Shown here one piece after another: positions 1 to 8,600 of a stretch of 33,496 nt of DNA. The notes under the pieces are model-generated. The model saw only the letters and a list, made by a program, of their open reading frames with translations, made no database searches and had not been told where the DNA came from. Position 1 is the stretch's first letter. The number at the start of each line of letters is the position of its first letter. This stretch comes from Barthelona sp. PAP020 (lineage: Eukaryota > Metamonada: BaSk clade). The stretch is taken from positions 1 to 33,496 of the forward strand of contig JARQWU010000096.1 in the NCBI GenBank assembly GCA_040182905.1, given 5' to 3'. A program made the position numbers and the translations under genes.

Positions 1-10
1 TATTAAATAC

Positions 11-86
11 CAATATTAATTGTAGGTTGATTCGCAATAACTTCAATGGACTCTGTGGTCAATGTATCAAAGTCAATTTCACTCAT
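11..86 (-). CDS. Translation initiation factor eIF2 gamma subunit, first exon only (cut by window edge)
   Basis: Reading the minus strand from the ATG at 86 gives 25 complete codons ending in QPTINIG, then a GTATTTAATA stretch that would bring in a stop. The end matches the segment just before the GTPase P-loop of eIF2 gamma (family: QPTINIGTIGHVAHGKS). I infer that the exon ends after the first base of the Gly codon at position 11, and that a phase-1 intron starting GTATTT occupies 10..1 and continues out of the window. The same GTATT donor start occurs in the PP2A intron, which supports the splice call. eIF2 gamma is the GTP-binding subunit that carries initiator tRNA to the 40S ribosome. 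Its ATG lies only 91 bp from that of the divergent ArfGAP gene. Confidence rests on one short but characteristic motif. Confidence 0.72.
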
Positions 87-177
87 AAAGAATCAAAAAA
101 ATTGTGAAGAATCGTTTTGAAGTGTTTTTGTTTTTTATACATTTTCCACTTTTTGTTCTTTACAAGTTGGAACACAG
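87..177. promoter_or_regulatory. Short divergent promoter region between eIF2 gamma and ArfGAP genes
   Basis: These 91 bp separate two head-to-head start codons, so both promoters must fit here or overlap the genes. The stretch is T-rich on the plus strand, with a tttttatac block near 132-140 that reads as a TATA-like tataaaa on the minus strand. No named promoter element can be assigned with certainty. Confidence 0.4.
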
Positions 178-1206
178 ATGTCAAATTCGCTTAATGAAGT
201 AAGACGTTTATTAAAAAGACCAGATAACAAATATTGTGCCGATTGTGGTTCAAAAAATCCTCAATGGTGCAGTTATACAATAGGAAATTTTCTATGTTTA
301 CAATGTTGTGGCATTCATAGGTCATTTAACACAAGTATTTCACGCACAAAATCTGTGACGCTGGACCATTGGCCAGCTGAGATCGTAAAATATGTTGCAA
401 GTAGAGGAAACCAAATTTGTAATTCTGAATATGAAGCTACTCTACCTAAAGATTTTCAAAGACCAAGTTGGGATGATTCTGATCGTATGGTGAAATTTTT
501 ACAAGACAAATATATTCATCGAAGATGGTATTCAGATAGTACTGTTGATGTTTCCACAAAGAATAAATCTGTTATGAATAGCAATATTCAGGTTCAAAAC
601 GCAAGAGATACAACATCTATTCCATCAAAAAGAGTAGTTCAAGCGAAATCACCTAGAAAACCCGTACTCACATCGAAAGATTTATTACCTGTACCCACTC
701 CTGATTTTTTCAACGTTACGAATGACAGAACTAACAGTGCCCCTCCACCTCATGAAAAAATTAATGAGATAGACTTATTGTTTGAAGCAGATGTATCACC
801 AGGTCCTTCTTTTTTAAATATTTCTCAAAAGGACGCTATTGTCAAAACTCATTCGACAAATCGATCCCCAACACCGTCTTTATTTGATCTTTTTGATCAA
901 AACGGACAAAACTCTAAAAATAATTGTAATAGCAACAGAACTGCACAGAAATTAGATGTTCCTTCTGCAAAGAAAAGCACATCACTGTTGGATTTAATAA
1001 ATGAGTCGTCTACTGCACCTTCTCAAACTTTGGAAAGCAAAAAACCTTTGAGTCGAAGTGAAAAGGTCAATTCAGCCAAAGAATATATATTTGGAAATTT
1101 GAACAAAGCTGATCAACAACAAAATGAAATGAACAATTTTTTTTCCCTTGGCAAAACTTCCAGCAATTCTTCCTCTTCATCTGCACTAGCAGATTTGTTT
1201 TCATGA
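178..1206 (+). CDS. ArfGAP-domain protein, SMAP-like
   Basis: The protein has 342 residues. An N-terminal ArfGAP domain spans about residues 5-120: zinc-binding Cys20, Cys23, Cys40 and Cys43 in C-x2-C-x16-C-x2-C spacing, followed by GIHR with the catalytic arginine finger Arg48, and the family's LDHW motif. The rest is low-complexity, Ser/Asn-rich and probably disordered. It carries repeated acidic-hydrophobic peptides (IDLLFEA, LFDLFD, LLDLINE, ALADLFS at the C-terminus) that resemble clathrin-box or adaptor-binding motifs. By family, it stimulates GTP hydrolysis on Arf GTPases during vesicle budding, and the SMAP-like layout fits a clathrin-linked role. The partner Arf and the clathrin link are inference. 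The gene has no intron and is convergent with the PP2A gene 160 bp downstream. Confidence 0.93.
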   Translation: MSNSLNEVRRLLKRPDNKYCADCGSKNPQWCSYTIGNFLCLQCCGIHRSFNTSISRTKSVTLDHWPAEIVKYVASRGNQICNSEYEATLPKDFQRPSWDDSDRMVKFLQDKYIHRRWYSDSTVDVSTKNKSVMNSNIQVQNARDTTSIPSKRVVQAKSPRKPVLTSKDLLPVPTPDFFNVTNDRTNSAPPPHEKINEIDLLFEADVSPGPSFLNISQKDAIVKTHSTNRSPTPSLFDLFDQNGQNSKNNCNSNRTAQKLDVPSAKKSTSLLDLINESSTAPSQTLESKKPLSRSEKVNSAKEYIFGNLNKADQQQNEMNNFFSLGKTSSNSSSSSALADLFS

Positions 1207-1366
1207 TTCTTATTTTTTGTATGGTTAAAAATAAATTTATATTTTACCGGCTTCTTTTTCTTTTATGGGATGAAATACATGGAAAATAGGCAATGGGAAT
1301 ATTAATAATTCGAAAATAAACAATAAGAAACATTTGAATTTTACATTTTTTTTTTTGAAACTTTTC

Positions 1367-2336
1367 TCAAAGGAAATAATCAGGAGTTGTTCTGGTTTGA
1401 TGAGGATTTCCTCTTCTTGGAGCCGGATCATACTGAATAAAAGTGTGTTTTAAATGCTCGTCCAGTTCCATAATAGCCGCTAAATTACCACATCTATAAC
1501 AATAATCAGGTGCAGAGAAAATTGTTACAACTGTTTGGTCATGAGACAATATATATCCTTCATTAGCAACTTGATGTGCTCTAACTATCAGACTAAGATT
1601 ATTATCGTGAATAAATGCATATGACATGTCTTTTCCAAAAGTAAAACCAGCACCTCTTGGAGAAACACCATAACCTTGTCCACGATCATCTGGATCTGAC
1701 CACAATAGATCTGCCATCAAACCATCATGTGGAGGCTCTTGTACACGATTAAATCCTCTAATTTCATCTAAATATCTACAAGACGGTGATAAACCACCAT
1801 GAATACCTAATATTTGATTATCAATTAAAGCCCCTAGAGGTAAATAATCAAACACATTTGTGAAATATTGCCACACATTATAATTACCATATTTCTTTCG
1901 ACATTCGTTGTAAAAACCGTATATTTGTGTGATTTGCCTTGATTCATGATTACCTCTTAACAAAGTGATTCTGTCAGGGTATCTAACTTTTAAAGCGAAT
2001 AGCAATGAAACAGTTTCAACACTAAAAACACCACGATCAACAAAATCTCCTAAAAACAAATAATTTGTATCAGGTAGATCACCACCTATTTGAAACAATT
2101 CCAATAAATCATGAAATTGACCATGAATATCTCCACAAATTGTAACTGGTGCTTTTATAATTTGTATATTGTGCTCTTTTGACAATATTTCCTTTAACTA
2201 AACATTTTAAGTTAGATTATTAACAAATAGCATATTTTAATACCCTTTCACAAATAACTTTGATTTGAGATTCTTTAATAATCTTACAATTCAATAGTTG
2301 TTCGATTTGACTATCTAATTCCGCTAAATCATTCAT
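1367..2336 (-). CDS. Serine/threonine protein phosphatase 2A catalytic subunit (two exons)
   Basis: The gene is spliced: exon 1 is 2336..2244 (31 codons) and exon 2 is 2197..1367 (277 codons with the stop), giving 307 residues, close to the 309 of typical PP2Ac. The metallophosphatase signature motifs [28 protein letters not shown] and [10 protein letters not shown] are intact. The C-terminus ends TPDYFL, the tail that is carboxymethylated and phosphorylated in PP2A. The core and tail favour PP2A, while the N-terminus ([18 protein letters not shown]) looks more like PP4, so a PP4-like assignment is not excluded. The usual SAPNYC is SAPDYC here. The open frame can be extended to a TTG at 2185, but only splicing restores the conserved N-terminus ICER-LKEIL. 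It acts as the catalytic part of a trimeric phosphatase. Confidence 0.95.
2198..2243 (-). other. Spliceosomal intron of 46 bp in the PP2A gene
   Basis: On the minus strand the intron starts GTATTAAAAT and ends CTAACTTAAAATGTTTAG. The CTAAC resembles a branch-point sequence and lies about 14 bases before the AG. Removal joins codon 31 (Arg) to TTA AAG GAA in phase 0 and recreates the conserved PP2A-family N-terminal helix. Unspliced, the frame meets a stop inside the intron. This is inference from protein conservation, not transcript evidence. Confidence 0.85.
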
Positions 2337-2480
2337 TATAAACAAAAATAAATTGAGATTGTTTGCAAAGGAATAACAAAATAATAATAACAAAATCTTC
2401 TCCCCCTTCTAAAATTTTTTAATCATTCAAAAACGACTAAAATTGGAAATAAAATACAAAGAAATAGCTTTTTACAATTG

Positions 2481-3902
2481 TTAATACTCATAGGAATGAA
2501 TATTTTCGTCGTTTAGATAAAAGAAATCCACCAAATCAGCCCTGGTTTTACCAGGCACATTTTTTGCCATTCTGAAGAAATTATTCTTCGCTTCGTATTT
2601 CACAGTATCTTCTTCCTTTGCGATAATGTATTTTTCAACTTGACTATTGGTCCAATAAGAAAATCTTCTTCGGTTCCACCACAATTCCAATTTTGGGTTA
2701 TTTATTCTGTTGTTTAAATTCAAAAAGTTATATGTCTTGAAAGCAGGTTCTATTTCAGGATATCTTTTCATTTGTGGTGTGGGCGCCATTTTAGAGAAAT
2801 AATTGTTTTTGTCAATGACAATGAAACTGGGTTCTTTCCTTTCTGCATCTTCATCAGGTTCAATGGCTAATTCTATTGCAGCGGCTGCTCTTCTTGTTCT
2901 TTGTTTTTTCTTTTTAGCTTCAACTGCCGCTTCAATCAGTAAAGTTCCATGTAACTTTAATTTTTCCATTAAGTAAATTTTTCGACGCTTTAGATACATG
3001 GAAATGATATTTTCATCATGTTCTTTCTTTATTTTCGAATAATTTGAAATAATATTGTTGAAATCATCTGAAAATTTTAAATGATTTTCAAAAACTTGAT
3101 AAACACACTTTTCGACCAATAAATCTTGTTTTAAACGTCTTTGTTTATTCTTATCAATGACACTGATTTGATATTGTGTGCAATTAGGTCTATCCTTAAT
3201 AAGATATTCTTCAGGTCTTATATTTTCAGAATATTTCCATTTGTCTTGCACAAGGCTATTTTTAGAAACATTTTTAAACACTTCATAATGGCTTATATTT
3301 GCATTAGTTCGATTACATTGACTAATCACATATCCATCGTATGTAGGCTTGGTGAATATAACTTTTGTCGGCTCGTCTATCTTTTTCGTCAATACAACAC
3401 CAGTGGACAATAATTTTTCAGTCATGTCCATGTTGGTTTTTTCTTCTTCTAAAGAAATCAAACGATCATTAATTTGTTGTATCTTCGTATCAATATCAGT
3501 TATTTGTCTTTGTTTTCGAGCTTCATTATCTCTTTGAGATTCAGGTTGATATCCAGATGTGATGGTAAGATTGTTCTTTCTTCGCATCGGCATTTGAGGC
3601 GGTGGAACATACTGATGTCTCATAATACCGGCTGGAGTCCCTGGTCTCGGTCTTCTAGGATATTGATATTGAAAATTTTTAGGCTTTCTATTCATTGCAT
3701 ATTGCATTGGAGTCATCATTGGAGCCATATGTGGTCTTGCAACTTGATTATGTGGTATTTGATTGAATCTTTGTTGATTAAAGTTAGCATCATGACTGAA
3801 AGGATAAAATTGATATTGTGGAGGTCTAAAATTACCATCGGTCGGATAAGGTTTGTATGAACGCTGATTTGTATAATAATGTCCTAAATAATCTTTAGAC
3901 AT
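2481..3902 (-). CDS. SANT-domain protein, N-CoR/SMRT (Snt1)-like corepressor candidate
   Basis: The protein has 473 residues from the ATG at 3902. The frame extends upstream to a GTG at 3992, but that stretch is low-complexity. The N-terminus (1-115) is rich in Pro, Gln, Arg and aromatic residues. A coiled coil (about 124-157) and a Lys/Arg-rich helical region (about 260-350) follow. The C-terminus (about 417-465) is a SANT-like domain: SYWTNSQVEKYI, then NFFRMAKNVPGKTRADLVDFFY. This follows the N-CoR/SMRT SANT1 pattern (W-T-x-x-E-K ... K-N-F-x-x-I-A-x-x-L-x-x-K-T ... Y-Y), and the segment before it (KTYNFLNLNNRINNP) fits the short family motif preceding SANT1. Family members bind and activate HDAC3/Set3-type deacetylase complexes in the nucleus. 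It is much shorter than metazoan N-CoR (over 2,000 residues). The function is inference from one domain and its lead-in. Confidence 0.62.
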   Translation of the reverse strand: MSKDYLGHYYTNQRSYKPYPTDGNFRPPQYQFYPFSHDANFNQQRFNQIPHNQVARPHMAPMMTPMQYAMNRKPKNFQYQYPRRPRPGTPAGIMRHQYVPPPQMPMRRKNNLTITSGYQPESQRDNEARKQRQITDIDTKIQQINDRLISLEEEKTNMDMTEKLLSTGVVLTKKIDEPTKVIFTKPTYDGYVISQCNRTNANISHYEVFKNVSKNSLVQDKWKYSENIRPEEYLIKDRPNCTQYQISVIDKNKQRRLKQDLLVEKCVYQVFENHLKFSDDFNNIISNYSKIKKEHDENIISMYLKRRKIYLMEKLKLHGTLLIEAAVEAKKKKQRTRRAAAAIELAIEPDEDAERKEPSFIVIDKNNYFSKMAPTPQMKRYPEIEPAFKTYNFLNLNNRINNPKLELWWNRRRFSYWTNSQVEKYIIAKEEDTVKYEAKNNFFRMAKNVPGKTRADLVDFFYLNDENIHSYEY

Positions 3903-4512
3903 TAATCCATTATTTGAAAAAAAAAAGTTTAAGGATTTCTTTTCTTCATTTTCATGATTTGTTTGTTTGAAATTTTCAATGGCTTTTTTCACAATTTTAT
4001 TAGTTGCTTTTGAAAATTAAGACTTCTTTATGTGAAAAAAATCAGCGTTGAAAATTACATTTATACTATCTTAAGGAAGCATATAGTATATTGAATAACA
4101 AATAAAACGAATAAAATTGAAAATAGGAATTTGTTTATAAAAAAAGATCTCATTAAATGACATTAATTGAAAAAAAGTTTGTTTGTTTGGATAGAACAGC
4201 ATTAAATATCATGCTAATAACATTTTTTTTGAGAATTTTGATTTGGTGAAAAAATGAAGGAAATAACAACTACTACTTCATAATATTTCATTCCAAAAAT
4301 AAAACAATATAAACTCAATATTGTACCTTTTCTTTATTGTTCTTCACATAAGAAAATATGATCAAAAGTACTTTGGTTTTTTTTGAACATGAATGAAATT
4401 CTGGAAAAAATAAAAAACAACTTCCAATTGTTCAAAAAAATCAAAAAACGTGACTGGCTGTTGTTCAAACCAACAATAAAGGAAAAACTTCAAAATAACA
4501 ATGAAAAGTTTG
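3903..4512. other. Intergenic region upstream of the N-CoR-like gene
   Basis: This AT-rich spacer between two minus-strand genes must contain the promoter of the SANT gene and the 3' end of the Josephin transcript. A possible plus-strand small open frame begins at 4389 and runs into the Josephin 3' end (listed separately). I see no RNA gene, repeat or mobile element. Confidence 0.5.
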
Positions 4513-4577
4513 TTATTCAGGATTTTTACTCGTTTGTATCACAAAAACATGCGCCTCGGGAAAATATTTGTCAATAA
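4389..4577 (+). CDS. Possible small hypothetical protein, 62 residues
   Basis: An ATG-initiated frame gives a very Lys/Asn-rich 62-residue peptide starting MNEILEKIKNN and ending REN-ICQ. Its last 65 bases overlap the 3' end of the Josephin gene on the opposite strand. The composition is what AT-rich spacer DNA gives by chance, and I recognise no family. It is listed because it covers otherwise unassigned DNA and could be a small convergent gene, but chance is more likely. Confidence 0.15.
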   Translation: MNEILEKIKNNFQLFKKIKKRDWLLFKPTIKEKLQNNNEKFVIQDFYSFVSQKHAPRENICQ

Positions 4578-5079
4578 ACAGACATACCTTTTTGAAGTTC
4601 CCAATTCTTATGGGCAATCTTAATTCAGAGTCAAAATGAACCCATATTCCATCAAAATTTTTCAATGATATCCAATGATTTCCACCGTATAAAAAACGTT
4701 CTTTATTAAAATTAATTATGAGTCCAAAAGAACATTCATCAATCTTTGACAAGGATTTTCGATTGTCCCACCATGAAATTTGCATATTTAGAACATTTTC
4801 AACAGCATGTATCAAGACATTAACATCCCAATTGCCACCAAAGAAAGATTTATGAGGATTAAATCGAAAAAAACTAAAAGGAGTTAATTCATATGATATT
4901 GCGTTCAGATCATTCACTGAGAAATATTCTTCCTGTAATAAATGATTTAACGCATGTTTTAAACAATATTGTGATGTTTGTCTTTCAAAATAAAGTTCTT
5001 TCATTCGAATAGTTGGTTTAATTTCTTTTGAATTTGTTTCACAACTTTGTTTTTCACCAGTTTCATTCACAGAATTCAT
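4513..5079 (-). CDS. Josephin-domain deubiquitinase (Josephin-1/2 type)
   Basis: The protein has 188 residues from the ATG at 5079. Almost the whole chain is a Josephin cysteine protease domain. The catalytic triad is visible as Cys39 in QTSQYCLKHALN, His135 in GGNHWISLK and Asp150 in WVHFDSEL. The conserved GNWDVNVL segment at 82-89 is also present. By family it removes ubiquitin from substrates. The short, tail-free layout matches Josephin-1/2 rather than ataxin-3, which adds ubiquitin-interacting motifs. A GTATGT near the 3' end could look like a splice donor, but the uninterrupted frame continues the family's last strand and needs no splicing. Confidence 0.9.
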   Translation of the reverse strand: MNSVNETGEKQSCETNSKEIKPTIRMKELYFERQTSQYCLKHALNHLLQEEYFSVNDLNAISYELTPFSFFRFNPHKSFFGGNWDVNVLIHAVENVLNMQISWWDNRKSLSKIDECSFGLIINFNKERFLYGGNHWISLKNFDGIWVHFDSELRLPIRIGNFKKVCLFIDKYFPEAHVFVIQTSKNPE

Positions 5080-5698
5080 CAAAGTTAAAAAAAATCCATG
5101 AAAATCTGAAAAAGAACCAATTTCCTCTTTTTTATCAAATTTTCTTTTTCATAATAAAAGATTAAGATTGAATAGATGTTTATTGATGATACTTTGTATT
5201 TTTTAAATGATTTTCTTCACTGTTTTTTGTTTGCGAAATTTTCACAATCTTTCCTTATTCCAAAGAAAAAAAAAACTCCAAATGGAATATGCAGCTTTAG
5301 AAAGTAAAATAATAGTCCCTCATTTCTTATTTTTTTCTTGGTAATTCTTTTATAAATATCATGAAAATAAACTGTTTCACATGTAAACAATTGCCGTCTT
5401 CAATTGAGAGCGAAAATTTCAGTTTTGATATCTTTTATTCTTTTTTTGCACGTATTTTTTGATTCCAAATATTATAATGCATTAATAGCTTTTGAAAGTG
5501 GAATAAAATATTGGGTCCTAAAAATATAACACAAAAAATTTTCTTTTCTTCTTATACAGGATTTGATTTTAAAATTATTATATAAACATGTCATTGTATA
5601 TGCAACATGTTCTTTGTAAAATTAAGGGGATATAGATATAGGCAATCAATCCCATATTTCCATTATTTAATTATTATGGTTGAATATGTATTTATACG
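5080..5698. promoter_or_regulatory. Divergent intergenic region between Josephin and giant receptor genes
   Basis: This 619-bp AT-rich spacer lies between two head-to-head genes and should hold both promoters. Short A/T homopolymers are frequent, and a tatttatac motif ends just before the giant gene's ATG. I found no coding frame, RNA gene or repeat. Confidence 0.45.
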
Positions 5699-8600
5699 AT
5701 GTTAAACGACATTAAGTTATTATTTTTATTTGTATTATTATTTATTATTACAATAAATTGTGGTTTTCGAGGTGTTGGCGAAAACACTCATGGTAATTTG
5801 GGAAACATTACTGATTCAGATCATATAATGTATTTTAAAGATTTACCTCATCTAAATAAGTATAATTTCCAGAAAATTCATGCTTTAAAATCAACTGGAA
5901 TTGGTATTACTTTTAAAAATCAAACTTTTGGATGGGGTCGGAATTATGAAGGACAATTATGTACCAATACTCTCAGTGATGTAAGTATTTTTGAAATTAA
6001 TTTGCCATTTACACCAATTAATTTTTTTGCTTCTTGGTATGCAAATTACTACATATCAGAAAATCACACATTGTTTGGTTGTGGTGACTTATCATTATTA
6101 GGACAAGGAAATGATAGTTCTACCCCTCAATTTAGTCCGTTAAAGATTTTTGAGAATGTTTCTGATGTTTGTGGATCTTCTAGTTATGGATTATTAGTCA
6201 CAATGGATGGTGAGTTATATTCATGGGGCTATAATGTTTTTTCCACACTTGGTGTGGGTCATACAGAGGAATCCTTTTCTCCTACTCGATTGGCATATAC
6301 AGAGGATGTTAGATTCACAAAAGTTAATTGTGGGTTCACAGTTGCTTCTGCTATCACGGATACTGGTGATTTGTATATTTGGGGAGGAGTAGCATATTCT
6401 GATGCTTCTTACAATGTATACATGATAGGTAGAGACAATAATTTTGAAACACCCATAAAATTAGAACTTGTGTCAGAGGTTATTTCTGCTACTCATGGTT
6501 ATGAGCATTCTCTGTTTCATCTTTCGTCTGGAAATGTTTATGTTTTGGGTGGATATGCTCGTCATCTCATATTTTCAGATACAGATGTTCCCACTAACAT
6601 TAACAACGATGTGAGTACAGGTGGTGCTGTTATTGCTTTATATTATCACACAATCATTGTTGACAGTGGAAATTTTAAGATTGCTGGAATATCTTATGAT
6701 TATGAATTGAATGCTGGCTGCAATTTATGTCAATATTGGGGATTATCAAAAACTTTCAGTGGATTTGTTTCCAAAGTGTGGGCTGGTATGAATCAAACTA
6801 TCATTTATACCCCTGCATCATTTACAGATTCTTTTTTTATTCAATTGGAAGGTGTTGAAGAAAAAAATGTCACTGTGATATTGAATGGGAGTGATTTCAG
6901 TCCAATTGGATTTTTTGAACAAAATCAGGATAACAACATTCAATTGTATTTATTCTCAGAGAATTCTTTGCAAAAGCATTATTTTGTTAATTATTCAATT
7001 GATGATGATGTGATTATTGGTAATCTTGAATGGAATTCTCAAATTCATGGAAATTACAGTATTTATTTTTCAAATGCTTTCAGCAGTGCTTCAAAAACCA
7101 ATCATGTATCGATATATAGACCTTGTGAACAAAGTTGTGTCATGGGCTATTGTAATGACAGTGTTTGTGTTTGTTTTAGTGGGTATACAGGAGAAACATG
7201 TTCTTTACGTAAATGTTTGAATGAATGTCCAGAACATTCAAGTTGTCTTGATGGTGTTTGTGTTTGTGTTGAGGGATATCACGGTGCTTCTTGTTCATTG
7301 AAAGATTGTACCTATGAATGTATTCGAGGTGAATGTGGAGATGGAATTTGTGAATGTGAAAATTATTTCACGGGAGACAGTTGTAACATTTTAACAAACG
7401 GACACGGTTCTATTGTTGATGGTGTTTTGCAATGTACAGAAAGATATGGTGGGGTACTTTGTGATGATCTTCTAAAGATAGAGTTGTATGGGAATTTGAC
7501 TTTTTCAGTTGATGGAACCAATGCTACAATAGATGCCAGAAATCTTCAATATCTTTCGTATGAATATGATTTATACATGTTTCTTCTGAATGACCCACTT
7601 AACAATTTTACCATTCCTTGGGAATTTCAATGGGAACTTCATGAGAGTGAAAGAAGTGTTTTTGAATTTTATTGTTCAATTCAGAATACCACTTGTTTTA
7701 GTGATTCAAAAGATACGTATGGATGTTCAACAGTTATCGACAGCGTATCTAAAAATGCGACTGCAAATAATGTGACATCAGAACGTATTTGTACCAATGA
7801 TGTTGTGTTTCTAGATACTCCCTATTATTATAATGAAAATTTGATTACTTTGCACAATATTACCGTATGTACACAATGCTATTTATATGAAGAGCATATT
7901 ATTATTGACACATGGTATGAAAGATCAACTGATACTTTGATTGTTAAATTGCCAAATAAAGGTTCTAGAGATTGGCATTTTAGTTTTAGTGTTAATGATC
8001 AACCAGCAACTGACACAAATACAACTAACCTTATAATTAACAGATTTGGTCCTTCAATTGTTAATTTCGACAGTATAGTTGAAAATGATTGTGAATTTTT
8101 TGAACTCAAAGTTTTAAATATTACAACTGATGTAGTCATTGCTATTGATGAAGTTACTTACCCATATTCGTTAACAATTCAAAAGGATTCATTTTTGTTA
8201 AGAGTTTTTGATATTTATTTGTTAAACGAAAAGCATATGATAAGAATAAAAGAAGGAAATCAATATGTAGAAGAATTTTTTTCAAGTTATTCTCCAATTA
8301 TCATGAATGTTAGTGAAATTGATCGTTCTTTGGTTTTCTTCAATATTTCTATCGAAGGAAAACATTTTGCCAATGATTCAAAGGTTATTATTGAATGTGA
8401 TGCATTTAATAGTACTTTTCACCCTTTTTTTATCAATAAGACTAATATACTCATTCATAACGTATCTTTGGATCAAGGAATAACCGAAATATGCCAATTA
8501 TCTGTTCTTTCACGTAATATGACAGCAAATAAGACAGTTATTGTTTATTCAGGTTGTATTGACGATTGTAAAAGTCATGGTTCTTGTATCAAAGGAAAAT

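Noticed and set aside
3474-3860. 128-codon plus-strand frame opposite the N-CoR-like gene
   Set aside because: Antisense to a gene with recognisable SANT domain and coiled coil; its product is Ile/Arg/Ser-rich with no features.
3903-3992. N-terminal extension of the SANT protein to the GTG at 3992
   Set aside because: Non-ATG start, low-complexity sequence with a homopolymer-encoded FFF run; the ATG at 3902 is simpler.
4579-4600. GTATGT near the 3' end of the Josephin gene as a splice donor
   Set aside because: The unspliced frame continues the Josephin fold to a natural end, and the two introns inferred here start GTATT.
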